A stretch of 64,000 nt of DNA, taken from contig NZ_NOIG01000010.1 in the NCBI RefSeq assembly GCF_002245625.1, positions 248,001-312,000 on the forward strand. The letters are read 5' to 3'. Below, piece after piece: positions 1-7,820 of the stretch; position 1 is the stretch's first letter; every line of letters begins with the position of its first letter. This DNA comes from Acidovorax kalamii (GTDB lineage Bacteria > Pseudomonadota > Gammaproteobacteria > Burkholderiales > Burkholderiaceae_C). The notes beneath the pieces are model-generated. The model made no database searches and was not told where the DNA came from. It saw only the letters and a list, made by a program, of their open reading frames with translations. A program made the position numbers and the translations under genes.

Positions 1-1
1 G

Positions 2-409
2 GTCAAAAAGCTGGTCTTTGAGACGCGCTTCCCCGTGCGCTGGGGCGACATGGACGCAATGGGCCACGTCAACAACACGGTGTACTTTAGGTACCTGGAA
101 ACCGCGCGCATCGACTGGATGGTGTCGGTGGGCTGCAACCCCGACCCGCGCGGGCAGGGGCCGGTCATCGTCAATGCGTTCTGCAACTTCTACAAGCAGC
201 TCGAATACCCGGCCGATGTGCTGCTCAAGCTCTACGTGAGCGACCCGGGCCGCACCACGTTCGAGACCTGGGGCACGATGGAACGCGCCGACCAGCCGGG
301 CGTGATCTGCGCGGCAGGCGGGGCCACCACCATCTGGGTGGACTTCCCGCAGCAGAAGGCGGCACCGCTACCGGACTGGATGCGGGCGCTGGTTGCGGCT
401 GACGCGTAG
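2..409 (+). CDS. acyl-CoA thioesterase (hotdog fold), 5' truncated
   Basis: This is the C-terminal part of a 4-hydroxybenzoyl-CoA thioesterase-like (YbgC/FadM-type) hotdog enzyme, which hydrolyses acyl-CoA thioesters in the cytoplasm. The frame is open from base 2 to a TAG at 407. It begins VKKLVFETRFPVRWGDMDAM and continues GHVNN, which is the family's catalytic loop (RWGDMDxxGHVNN, with the acidic residue in GDMD). Because the usual N-terminal strand is already present at base 2, probably only one or a few residues lie outside the window. About 136 residues are visible, the normal family length. A GTG at 35 is in frame but would remove the first strand, so I reject it as the start. The natural acyl substrate cannot be told from the sequence. 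Confidence 0.85.
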   Translation, partial: VKKLVFETRFPVRWGDMDAMGHVNNTVYFRYLETARIDWMVSVGCNPDPRGQGPVIVNAFCNFYKQLEYPADVLLKLYVSDPGRTTFETWGTMERADQPGVICAAGGATTIWVDFPQQKAAPLPDWMRALVAADA

Positions 410-415
410 GCCCTG

Positions 416-1420
416 TCAGCCCTGCCTGGTGAAAGCGAGCCTGTCTATGACCGGCGTCCACCGCTGGCCATCGAAGACCGTGGCGCCGTAGATGCCCGCC
501 AGGAGCATCACGCCGTCACCCACTGACAGATTGCCTGCGCAGGAATGCACCGCGTGCGGCACGTCCGCCTCTACCAGTTCGCCCCCGGCGATCTGCCAAA
601 GGCCATAGTCCGAGGTGCACCAGACCCTGCCGCCGTACCAGACCATGTCCTTGAACGGCAGCGTCATACGGCCCTCGTGGATGATTTCCCAACGGTCTTC
701 CCGGCCTCGGAGCACCGAGCCGCCCTGGGCGCCAACATAAACATGGCCGTCACCTGCGCAACACACGTTGTGCAGCAGCATTCTGGACGGCAACGCGCAC
801 TGCAGCCAGCGATGCCCGTTGTATCGCCATAGGTCTCCGTAGCCGCCAGCGGCATACAGATCGTTGGAAGCAAACCCGTCCACAGACTGGAAGCCCCAGT
901 CCGTGCCAAATTCGAGGCTTTTCCCCGTGCCGGGTTTGGGAAGGATGGAATCGGCGCACAGTGATTCCCATTGATCTACGCCGATTCGGCGGGCGATGGT
1001 GCGCCATGGCCCCGCCACATAGACATGGCCAAACAGTGTCGAGGCGCACGTGATGGAGCCACGACGAGGCCCATCGGGGCCATACTCAATTTGCTGCTCC
1101 ATGTCATTTTTGCCACCACCCAGAACGGCCACTTCGCCCGTGCTGTCAATCAACACAGCCTGTTCGACAGGGTGATGGGCAACGGCCAGCTTGGAGCGTA
1201 GAAATCCCAGGTATTGACCACAACCGATGCGGCGTGTGGGCTCGGCATTGACAAAGAAGTTGATCAGACGAATTTGTTTGCCGGTGTCTGAGTCTTGTGA
1301 ACACCCCTCGTCTGGCTGGTTTTCCCTGAGCAGAAAACTGAACGTGTCACGCGACCTGACAGCGGCGTCTGTCAGGCTGTATCCCTGGAAAAAAGTCTGG
1401 TACTCCAGCTCGTTCAGCAT
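416..1420 (-). CDS. hypothetical protein, beta-propeller-like
   Basis: I do not recognise this 334-residue protein. From about residue 90 it contains recurring units of the form 'GxVYVAGxxG' or 'DLYAAGGYGDLWRYNGHRW' (residues about 120-320), each ending in an aromatic W/RW strand. That is what YVTN/BNR or kelch-like beta-propeller blades look like. The first 90 residues lack these repeats. No signal peptide, membrane segment or catalytic motif is visible, so it is probably cytoplasmic. The start ATG at 1420 is preceded by AAGGAGAGCC on the coding strand, a good ribosome binding site. It converges on the thioesterase and is followed upstream by another minus-strand gene 70 bp away. Function unknown. 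Confidence 0.7.
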   Translation of the reverse strand: MLNELEYQTFFQGYSLTDAAVRSRDTFSFLLRENQPDEGCSQDSDTGKQIRLINFFVNAEPTRRIGCGQYLGFLRSKLAVAHHPVEQAVLIDSTGEVAVLGGGKNDMEQQIEYGPDGPRRGSITCASTLFGHVYVAGPWRTIARRIGVDQWESLCADSILPKPGTGKSLEFGTDWGFQSVDGFASNDLYAAGGYGDLWRYNGHRWLQCALPSRMLLHNVCCAGDGHVYVGAQGGSVLRGREDRWEIIHEGRMTLPFKDMVWYGGRVWCTSDYGLWQIAGGELVEADVPHAVHSCAGNLSVGDGVMLLAGIYGATVFDGQRWTPVIDRLAFTRQG

Positions 1421-1489
1421 TAATGGGCTCTCCTTGCAAGGGCTCCATTGCTTGCGGGTGAAGCGCCGGAGCGGTCGTCAGGCCGGGTG

Positions 1490-2065
1490 TCAGGCCTTTT
1501 GTTTCGGCACCCGTCCCATCAGATAGAACTCGGGGTTGGGCAACATGCCTGCAAAGCTGGCCATGCGGTTGCTCAGCCCAAAGAACGCGGTGATGGCCGC
1601 GATGTCCCAGATGTCCTCGTCGTCAAAGCCGTGGGCGTGCAGCGCAGCGAAGTCGGCGTCCTCGATCTCGTGCGAGCGCTGGCAGACCTTCATCGCAAAG
1701 TCGAGCATGGCGCGTTCGCGAGGGCTGATGTCGGCCTTGCGGTAGTTCACGGCCACCTGGTCGGCGATGAGGGGTTTCTTTTCATAAATGCGCAGGATCG
1801 CGCCGTGCGCCACCACGCAATACAGGCACTGGTTGGCCGCGCTGGTGGTGGTGACGATCATCTCGCGCTCGCCCTTGGTCAGGCTGCCTTCTTCTTTCAG
1901 CATGAGTGCATCGTGGTACGCGAAGAACGCGCGCCACTCGGCCGGGCGGCGCGCAAATGCCAGGAACACGTTGGGGATGAAACCCGCCTTCTCCTGCACT
2001 TCCACGATGCGTGCGCGGATGTCTTCGGGCAGGGTGTTCAGGTCGGGGAAGGGGTAGCGGCTCAC
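1490..2065 (-). CDS. peroxidase-related enzyme, AhpD/CMD fold
   Basis: This 191-residue protein belongs to the alkylhydroperoxidase-like 'uncharacterised peroxidase-related' family of the carboxymuconolactone decarboxylase superfamily. The AhpD-type redox motif is clear: CLYCVVAH at about residues 81-88 (CxxC followed by His three residues later), within an all-helical protein of the expected length. Such enzymes are thought to reduce hydroperoxides through the CxxC pair, but the physiological substrate is not known. The ATG at 2065 lies 45 bp downstream of the IclR stop on the same strand, so the two genes may be cotranscribed. There is no signal peptide. Confidence 0.85.
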   Translation of the reverse strand: MSRYPFPDLNTLPEDIRARIVEVQEKAGFIPNVFLAFARRPAEWRAFFAYHDALMLKEEGSLTKGEREMIVTTTSAANQCLYCVVAHGAILRIYEKKPLIADQVAVNYRKADISPRERAMLDFAMKVCQRSHEIEDADFAALHAHGFDDEDIWDIAAITAFFGLSNRMASFAGMLPNPEFYLMGRVPKQKA

Positions 2066-2110
2066 GGCGGTCTCCTATGGTTGTTTGTGGTTCGGGTTGC
2101 GGGGCAAGTA

Positions 2111-2932
2111 TCAGGGATGCCACTGGGTGGCTCGTACGGGGCTTTGCGCGGGTGCGGCCGAGTTGCCCGCCAGTGCATACGACAGCTGTGTGGCAGCCGC
2201 CATCACCGTCTGTGCCAGCGCTTCGAGTTTTTCCGCTGGCAGTCGCGATGCCGGGCCCGAGATGCACACCGAGCCCATCAGCCGCCAGTGCATGCCGAAG
2301 ACTGGCGCCGACACGGTGGCCACACCCTGTTCGCGCTCGCCAATCGACCAGTGGTAGCCCTTCCTGCGGATCTCTTCGTAGGCCTTGCCCGGCTCGCCCG
2401 AAAACGCCAGGATCACGCGGCCTGGCGAGCCTTTGTCGAGTGGCAGGCCTTCGCCTATGCGGGCGTGGTGGCGCAGGGCCTGCGGGCCTTCCACGCGCAC
2501 CAGGCAGGTCCGCACATTGCCTTCACGCACGTAAAAGGCAGCGCTTTCGCCCGTGGCAAGGGTCAGCTCACGCAGCGCGGGCTCCAGCACGTTCTGCACA
2601 TCAAAACCGGCCTGGTAGCGCGCGCCCAGCCAGCCAGCAGCGGGCCCCAGGCGCCAGTCGCCGTCTTCGCGCTGCACCATGAAGCCCGACTGCGCCAGCG
2701 TGCGTGCCAGGCGCAGCACGGTGGTCTTGTGCAGGCTGCAGCGGCGGCTCAGCTCGGCCAGAGACAGGCTCGATTCACCCAGTGCAAACGCCTCCAGCAC
2801 CTGCAGGGCGCGTGTGACGGCGATGACACCACCGCCAGGTTCTGCATCGGCCGGAGCCATGGGGTGGGGCGCGGGCGTAAGTGCGAGGGTGGGGGCGGGG
2901 GGCCGGGAGGGCTTGGTGGGACGGTTGCTCAT
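2111..2932 (-). CDS. IclR-family transcriptional regulator
   Basis: A 273-residue regulator with an N-terminal winged helix (about residues 40-100, AFALGESSLSLAELSRRCSL then HKTTVLRLARTL) and a C-terminal IclR effector domain (about 115-260, including GLPLDKGSPGRVILAF and FGMHWRLMGSVCISGPASR). I chose the ATG at 2932, giving MSNRPTKPSRP. The frame continues upstream, but that part would run through the divergent promoter. It is transcribed away from the Bug/amidohydrolase run that starts at 3079, and IclR proteins commonly control an adjacent divergent catabolic operon. The inverted repeat between the two genes is the likely operator. The effector is unknown. Confidence 0.92.
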   Translation of the reverse strand: MSNRPTKPSRPPAPTLALTPAPHPMAPADAEPGGGVIAVTRALQVLEAFALGESSLSLAELSRRCSLHKTTVLRLARTLAQSGFMVQREDGDWRLGPAAGWLGARYQAGFDVQNVLEPALRELTLATGESAAFYVREGNVRTCLVRVEGPQALRHHARIGEGLPLDKGSPGRVILAFSGEPGKAYEEIRRKGYHWSIGEREQGVATVSAPVFGMHWRLMGSVCISGPASRLPAEKLEALAQTVMAAATQLSYALAGNSAAPAQSPVRATQWHP

Positions 2933-2941
2933 GGCGCAATT

Positions 2942-2980
2942 CGTTTCATTGTATGCAACTGCATTGTATGGGTTGAAACG
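2942..2980. promoter_or_regulatory. candidate IclR operator in divergent intergenic region
   Basis: A perfect 7-bp inverted repeat, CGTTTCA at 2942-2948 and TGAAACG at 2974-2980, encloses two direct copies of CATTGTATG (2947-2955 and 2962-2970) and a nested palindrome ATGCA-AC-TGCAT (2953-2964). It lies 10 bp upstream of the IclR start codon and about 100 bp upstream of the first Bug gene. That placement suits autoregulation and control of the divergent operon. Binding by this IclR protein is inferred from position only. Confidence 0.5.
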
Positions 2981-3078
2981 TCTGCGTACAGTCGCACCCA
3001 CGGCGCTGGACCAGAACACGGATCACAACAAAGGCCCTGCAGACCGGCGTGACGAACCACCACAACGGAGACAAATCC

Positions 3079-4071
3079 ATGACCGCCTTCACTTCACTTT
3101 CGCGCTCCCTGTGCGCTGCCATTCTGGGCCTGGCCGCCGCTGCAGTGCCCACCGGGGCCGCTCTGGCGCAGGCCTTTCCGGGCAAGCCCATCCGCCTCAT
3201 CGTGCCGTTCCCGCCCGGCGGCGGCACCGACATGATTGCGCGCACCGTGGCGCAAAAGCTCACCGACCAGAACAAGTGGAACGTGATCGTGGACAACCGC
3301 CCCGGCGCAGGCGGCAACCTGGGGGTGGACGCCGCGGCCAAGTCGCCTGCCGATGGCTACACGCTGGTCATGGGCCAGACGAGCAACCTGGCCATCAACC
3401 CCACGCTCTATCCCAAGCTGCCCTACGACCCGATCAAGGACCTGGTGCCTGTGGCCCTCGTGTCGTCCTCGCCCATCGTGATGGCTGCGCCCGCCAATTC
3501 GCCCTTCAAGTCGTATGCCGATGTGGTGGCCGCCGCCAAGGGCAAGCCCGATGCGCTCACGCTGGGCTATTCAGGCAATGGCACTGTGGCCCACCTGGCG
3601 GGCGAGCTGGCGGAAGACGCGGCGGGCATCAAGCTGCGCCACATCCCCTACAAAGGCGCCGCCCAGGCCATGACGGACCTGGTGGGCGGGCAGATCGACC
3701 TGTACATGTCGTCCGTGCCCACGCTGCTGGGCCAGGTGCGCAACGGCAAGCTCAAGGTCATTGCCATCACCTCGGCCAAGCGCTCGCCCCAGCTGCCCGA
3801 TGTGCCCACGCTGGCCGAGTCCGGCTACAAGGGCTTCGAGGCTGTGACCTGGTTCGGCATCCTGGCACCCGCCGGTACACCAGCCCCCATCGTGGCGCAG
3901 CTCAACAAGGCCATCAACGCGGCCCTGCAGCAGCCCGATGTGGCTGACAAGCTGCGTTCTGAAGGCGGTGAGGTGTTGGGCGGCACGGCCGAGCAGTTCA
4001 GCCAGCTGCTCAAAGCCGAAGTGCCGCGCTGGGCCAAGATCGTGAAGGATTCGGGCGCCAGCCTGGACTGA
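3079..4071 (+). CDS. Bug/TctC-family substrate-binding protein (1 of 5)
   Basis: A 330-residue periplasmic receptor of the Bug (tripartite tricarboxylate transporter TctC) family. It has a Sec signal peptide ending near ...GAALAQA (about residue 31). The first mature lobe carries PGKPIRLIVPFPPGGGTDMI, which includes the conserved GGxxD whose Asp contacts the ligand carboxylate. The second motif is YSGNGTVAHLAGEL near residue 165. The ATG at 3079 has GGAG 9 bp upstream. It is the first plus-strand gene after the divergent IclR operator and probably leads the operon. Bug ligands are usually carboxylates, but this ligand is unknown. No TctA/TctB subunit is in the window. Confidence 0.93.
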   Translation: MTAFTSLSRSLCAAILGLAAAAVPTGAALAQAFPGKPIRLIVPFPPGGGTDMIARTVAQKLTDQNKWNVIVDNRPGAGGNLGVDAAAKSPADGYTLVMGQTSNLAINPTLYPKLPYDPIKDLVPVALVSSSPIVMAAPANSPFKSYADVVAAAKGKPDALTLGYSGNGTVAHLAGELAEDAAGIKLRHIPYKGAAQAMTDLVGGQIDLYMSSVPTLLGQVRNGKLKVIAITSAKRSPQLPDVPTLAESGYKGFEAVTWFGILAPAGTPAPIVAQLNKAINAALQQPDVADKLRSEGGEVLGGTAEQFSQLLKAEVPRWAKIVKDSGASLD

Positions 4072-4119
4072 CAGCGTCGCCCGCGCCGCAGCCCCACCCA
4101 CGCTCACACAGCCATCGCC

Positions 4120-5028
4120 ATGTCCCGCGATTGCCTTGTCACGCCCGTACCGTTCTCGGCGGGCACCACCGTGCCGCGCACGGCACTGCCCGCCCGGGCT
4201 TGCGACTGCCATGTGCATGTGTACGACCAGCGCTTTCCTGCCGCACCAGGCGCCAGGCTGCTGCCGCCCGATGCGTCAGCGCAGGACTACCGCGCGATGC
4301 AGCGGCGCATCGGCACCACGCGGGTGGTGCTGGTCACGCCCTCGACCTATGGCACCGACAACCGCTGCCTGCTTGCAGGGCTGGCCGCATTCGCAGCCAT
4401 GGGCGTGGAGGCACGTGGCGTGGCGGTGATCGACGGGCACGAAAGCGATGCCGAGTTGCAGCAGCTGCACGCCGCCGGCGTGCGCGGCGTGCGGCTGAAC
4501 CTGTCGCTGGGGGTGTCCGGCTCGGTGGATTCCATCGTGCCGCTGGCCCAGCGCATTGCGCCCTGGGGCTGGCATTTGCAGCTGCTGATGCCGCCGGATC
4601 TGCTGGCCGGGCTGGGCGCCGTGCTGCGGCAGTTGCCCGTGCCGCTGGTGTTTGACCACTTTGGGCGCATCCCCCCCGTGCAGGCCGCGCACCATGCCGC
4701 ACATGCGGTGCTGCTGGGGCTGCTGCAAAGCGGGCAGGCGTGGGTGAAGCTGTCTGGTGGCTACATCGTGAGCAGCATGCATTCGGTGGAAGACCCGCTG
4801 CTGGATGCGCTGGCCGCCAGCTACCTGCACTGTGCGCCCGGGCGTGTGCTGTGGGGCAGCGACTGGCCACACGCCACGGCAACGGCTGGCGTACAGCCCC
4901 TGCCCGATGACGCCCGCCAGGTGGACCGCCTCGCGGACTGGACCGCAGCCTGCGGCGGCCCCGCGCTGCTGCGCCAGGTGCTTGTGAATAACCCGCAGGC
5001 GCTCTACGGCTTCGGCCGACCGCTGTGA
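4120..5028 (+). CDS. amidohydrolase, LigI / galactarolactone isomerase-like
   Basis: A 302-residue TIM-barrel metal-dependent hydrolase of the amidohydrolase-2 group, which includes 2-pyrone-4,6-dicarboxylate lactonase (LigI) and D-galactarolactone isomerase. Visible active-site elements are the strand-1 HxH motif in CDCHVHVYDQRF (about residue 30), VTPSTYGTDN (about 70), the strand-6 His in VFDHFGRI (about 185) and the strand-8 Asp in LWGSDWPHA (about 250). The family acts on sugar or aromatic lactones in the cytoplasm. A paralogue lies at 10842-11726 in the same run. No strong ribosome binding site precedes the ATG at 4120. The co-located RraA/LigK-like aldolase hints at a LigI-LigK style pathway, but no LigJ hydratase is present. 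Confidence 0.88.
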   Translation: MSRDCLVTPVPFSAGTTVPRTALPARACDCHVHVYDQRFPAAPGARLLPPDASAQDYRAMQRRIGTTRVVLVTPSTYGTDNRCLLAGLAAFAAMGVEARGVAVIDGHESDAELQQLHAAGVRGVRLNLSLGVSGSVDSIVPLAQRIAPWGWHLQLLMPPDLLAGLGAVLRQLPVPLVFDHFGRIPPVQAAHHAAHAVLLGLLQSGQAWVKLSGGYIVSSMHSVEDPLLDALAASYLHCAPGRVLWGSDWPHATATAGVQPLPDDARQVDRLADWTAACGGPALLRQVLVNNPQALYGFGRPL

Positions 5029-5061
5029 AACCCCTTGTTTGATTGTTTGGAAGGCATTGCC

Positions 5062-6060
5062 ATGACCCCCACTTCACGCCCCCTCCATCACATCTCCCGT
5101 CGCAGCCTGCTGGCCCTGGGGGGCGCCATGCTGGCCGCCCCTGCATGGGCCCAGGCCGACTGGCCCGGCGGCAAACTCATAACCTGGGTTGTGCCGTACC
5201 CTGCAGGCGGCAGCACCGACGTGCTGGGCCGCAACATCGCGCAGCGCCTGGGCCCGGCATTGGCCACCAACGTGGTCGTGGACAACAAGGCGGGCGCCAC
5301 CGGCACCATTGGCGCAGCCTTTGTGGCCAAGGCGCAGCCAGACGGCCTGACGCTGCTGGGCACCTCCATCGGCCCGCAGGCGATTGCGCCGCACCTCATG
5401 CCCAAACTGCCTTACGACCACATTGCGGCGTTCGAGCCCGTGGTCACCGTGGGCACCATCCCGCACATCCTGGTGGTGGGGGCCAACCAGCCGTTCAAGA
5501 CCGTGGCCGACCTGCTGGCCGCAGCCAAGGCGCAGCCGGGCAAGCTGGCGTTTGCCTCGGGCGGCAACGGCACCATCCTGCAGATGCAGGGCGAGCTGCT
5601 GCAGCAGCAAACCGGCGCGCGCTTCATCCATGTGCCCTACAAGGGCGACACCCCGGCGCTGCAGGACACGCTGGCCGAGCAGGTGCAGTTCATGTTTGCA
5701 CCCGCCGCCGCCGCGCTGCCCCATGTACAGGCGGGCAAGCTGCGTGCGCTGGCCGTCACGTCGGCCCAGCGCCTCAAGTCGCTGCCATCCGTGCCCACGA
5801 TGGGCGAGGTCGGCATGAAGGACTTTGTGGTGGAGCAGTGGCAGGCCGTTTTCGCGCCCGCCAGGACGCCCACGGCCGTGGTGCAGCGCCTGAACCAGGA
5901 AATCAACAAGGCCCTGAAAGACCCTGCCGTGGTGGCCCTGGCCGACAAGCTGGGCGTGACGCTGGTGGGGGGCACGCCCCAGCAGCTGGGCGACCTGCAA
6001 AAGGCCGACTCCGCCAAGTGGGCCAAGGTGATCAAAGACGGAAACATCCAGGCCGACTGA
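5062..6060 (+). CDS. Bug/TctC-family substrate-binding protein (2 of 5)
   Basis: A 332-residue periplasmic receptor. The leader MTPTSRPLHHISRRSLLALG ends at an AWAQA cleavage site and has an SRRSLL motif, so it may be exported by Tat rather than Sec. The mature start carries the family motif VPYPAGGSTDVLGR with the ligand-contacting Asp, followed by VVDNKAGATGTIGAAFVAKA. I chose the ATG at 5062 because the in-frame TTG upstream lies before a natural signal peptide and would only lengthen its n-region. It follows the first amidohydrolase by 33 bp and precedes the RraA-like gene. The ligand is unknown. Confidence 0.92.
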   Translation: MTPTSRPLHHISRRSLLALGGAMLAAPAWAQADWPGGKLITWVVPYPAGGSTDVLGRNIAQRLGPALATNVVVDNKAGATGTIGAAFVAKAQPDGLTLLGTSIGPQAIAPHLMPKLPYDHIAAFEPVVTVGTIPHILVVGANQPFKTVADLLAAAKAQPGKLAFASGGNGTILQMQGELLQQQTGARFIHVPYKGDTPALQDTLAEQVQFMFAPAAAALPHVQAGKLRALAVTSAQRLKSLPSVPTMGEVGMKDFVVEQWQAVFAPARTPTAVVQRLNQEINKALKDPAVVALADKLGVTLVGGTPQQLGDLQKADSAKWAKVIKDGNIQAD

Positions 6061-6117
6061 TGGGTGCGCCTGCCAGCCCCCTCCACCCCTTTTACTTTTC
6101 TACCTGATGGAACAACC

Positions 6118-6804
6118 ATGAACCAACTCCCTGAAATCATCCGCACCATCGAGCGTGTGGGCGCCGACGTCGTGGCCAAAGCCTCCACCTTCCAGGCCGC
6201 CATCCTGTCCGACGTGGCAGGCCGCCGCGGCACCATGCATGGCCGCGTGGCGCCTGTGCACCAGAGCATGAAGGTGGCTGGCCCCGCCTTCACCGTGGAG
6301 GTGCGCCCCGGCGACAACCTCATGATCCACGCTGCCATCGCCCTGGCCCAGCCGGGCGACGTGCTGGTGATCGACGGCAAGGGCGACCAGACCGCCGCGC
6401 TGATGGGCACGCTGATGCTCAGCGCGTGCAAGAAGCGCGGCCTGGCAGGTGTGATCGTGGATGCGTCCATCCGCGACAAGCTGGAGATTCTGGAACTGGA
6501 CTTCCCGGTGTTCAGCGCGGGCTTCAACCCCGCAGGCCCCACCAAATTTGTGCCCGGCCGCATCAACCACCCCATCAGCGCCGGTGGCGCCACCGTGAAC
6601 CCCGGTGACCTGGTGGTGGGCGACGCCGATGGCGTGGTCGTCATCGAGCGCCAAAAAGCCCCCGCCATGATGGCCCTGGCAGACAAGAAGGTGGCCGACG
6701 AAGCCGCCCGCATCGAAGCCATTGCCCGGGGCGACACCGCCGCGAAGTGGCTGCCCGCCGCCCTGCGCGCCGCTGGCGTGCTGAAAGAAGGAGAAACCCT
6801 GTGA
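6118..6804 (+). CDS. RraA-family protein, HMG/CHA aldolase-like
   Basis: A 228-residue member of the RraA/MenG fold, which includes class II 4-hydroxy-4-methyl-2-oxoglutarate / 4-carboxy-4-hydroxy-2-oxoadipate aldolases (LigK/ProA type), oxaloacetate decarboxylases and the unrelated RNase E inhibitor RraA. The aldolase signature is present: RPGDNLMIHAAIALAQPGDV near residue 65, then GVIVDASIRDKLEI (about 118-131), where the Arg-Asp pair binds substrate and the divalent metal. Length and catabolic neighbours favour an aldolase or decarboxylase over an RNase regulator. Its last codons overlap the next gene's GTG start by 4 nt, which suggests translational coupling to the dehydrogenase. The substrate is not established. 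Confidence 0.85.
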   Translation: MNQLPEIIRTIERVGADVVAKASTFQAAILSDVAGRRGTMHGRVAPVHQSMKVAGPAFTVEVRPGDNLMIHAAIALAQPGDVLVIDGKGDQTAALMGTLMLSACKKRGLAGVIVDASIRDKLEILELDFPVFSAGFNPAGPTKFVPGRINHPISAGGATVNPGDLVVGDADGVVVIERQKAPAMMALADKKVADEAARIEAIARGDTAAKWLPAALRAAGVLKEGETL

Positions 6805-7733
6805 GCCAGCCCACCATCATCGTCACTGGCGCCGATCTGGCGCAACAAGCCCTCGACCTGCTCACGGGCTACGCAATCGTCTATGCAGGCAAGGCGCCGA
6901 CGGAAGAGGACCTGGTGGCCTTGTGCCGCACGCACAACCCTGTGGCCATGATCGTGCGCTACGGCAAGGTCGGCGCTGCGGTGATGGACGCAGCCCCTGC
7001 GCTCAAGGTCATCTCCAAGCATGGCAGCGGCACCGACACCATCGACAAGGTCGCCGCCAAAGCCCGTGGCATTGAAGTGGTGGCCGCCGTGGGCGCCAAC
7101 GCCGCCGCCGTGGCCGAGCAGGCGCTGGCGCTGCTGATGGCCTGCGCCAAATCGGTGGTGCAACTCGATGCGCGCATGCACGCCGGCCACTGGGACAAGG
7201 CCACGCACAAGAGCCTGGAACTGGGTGGCCGCACCGTGGGCCTGGTGGGCCTGGGCGCCATCGGCCTGCGCTTTGCCAAGATGGCCGACGCCCTGGGCAT
7301 GCGCGTGATCGGCTTCGATCCGTTTGCCAAAAACCTGCCCGCGTACGTACAGGTGGTGGACCTGGAGACCATCTGGCGCGAGTCAGATGCCATTTCGCTG
7401 CACTGCCCGCTGACCGACGACAACCGGGGCATGCTCAACGCCACCACGCTGGCGCAATGCAAGCGCGGCGTGATTGTGGTGAACACCGCACGCGGCGGTC
7501 TGATCGACGAGGCTGCGTTGCTGGCGGCCGTGCGCTCGGGCCAGGTCATGGCTGCGGGGCTCGACAGCTTTGCGGTGGAGCCCATGACGGCAGGCCACCC
7601 ATTCCAGGGCGAGAAGAACTTCGTCCTCAGCCCCCACATCGGCGGTGTGACGAGCGACGCCTACGTGAACATGGGCGTGGGCGCCGCGAAGAATCTGCTG
7701 GCCGTGCTGGCACGCAGCGCCGTGGCTGCCTGA
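6801..7733 (+). CDS. D-isomer-specific 2-hydroxyacid dehydrogenase
   Basis: A 310-residue NAD(P)-dependent dehydrogenase of the SerA/phosphoglycerate dehydrogenase-like family. The Rossmann motif GLVGLGAIGLRFAKMADALG is near residues 145-165. The catalytic Arg is in NTARGGLIDE, and the His in LSPHIGGVTSDA belongs to the catalytic Arg/Glu/His set. I start it at the GTG at 6801, which overlaps the preceding TGA (GTGA) and has AAGGAG about 9 bp upstream. An upstream in-frame start would lie wholly within the RraA-like gene. It lacks the C-terminal ACT domain of true SerA, so a catabolic 2-keto/2-hydroxy acid substrate is more likely than serine synthesis. Confidence 0.9.
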   Translation: MSQPTIIVTGADLAQQALDLLTGYAIVYAGKAPTEEDLVALCRTHNPVAMIVRYGKVGAAVMDAAPALKVISKHGSGTDTIDKVAAKARGIEVVAAVGANAAAVAEQALALLMACAKSVVQLDARMHAGHWDKATHKSLELGGRTVGLVGLGAIGLRFAKMADALGMRVIGFDPFAKNLPAYVQVVDLETIWRESDAISLHCPLTDDNRGMLNATTLAQCKRGVIVVNTARGGLIDEAALLAAVRSGQVMAAGLDSFAVEPMTAGHPFQGEKNFVLSPHIGGVTSDAYVNMGVGAAKNLLAVLARSAVAA

Positions 7734-7760
7734 TCGCATATTCCCATCCACAACAACAAA

Positions 7761-7805
7761 GGGGCCGGTGCCGCGCACGCTGAAGCGTTGTGCGGCACCG
7801 GCCCC
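7761..7805 (+). other. large hairpin just upstream of the third Bug gene
   Basis: A perfect 14-bp GC-rich stem (7761-7774 with 7792-7805, GGGGCCGGTGCCGC and its complement) encloses a second 5-bp stem ACGCT/AGCGT (7777-7781 with 7784-7788). No T-run follows, so it is not a standard intrinsic terminator. The ribosome binding site TGGAGA starts 2 nt after the stem and the ATG is at 7821. The hairpin could protect an mRNA end within the operon or modulate translation of this Bug gene. Its function is inference. Confidence 0.75.
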
Positions 7806-7820
7806 CTGGAGACAAGAAAC

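Noticed and set aside
1448..3052. Plus-strand open frame of about 530 codons across the peroxidase-related and IclR genes
   Set aside because: Both minus-strand genes match known families. The plus frame has low-complexity His/Ala/Gln content and runs through the divergent promoter.
4120..6804. A protocatechuate 4,5-cleavage (lig) cluster
   Set aside because: LigI-like and LigK-like genes are here, but there is no ring-cleavage dioxygenase, LigC or LigJ. The amidohydrolases could equally be sugar-lactone enzymes.
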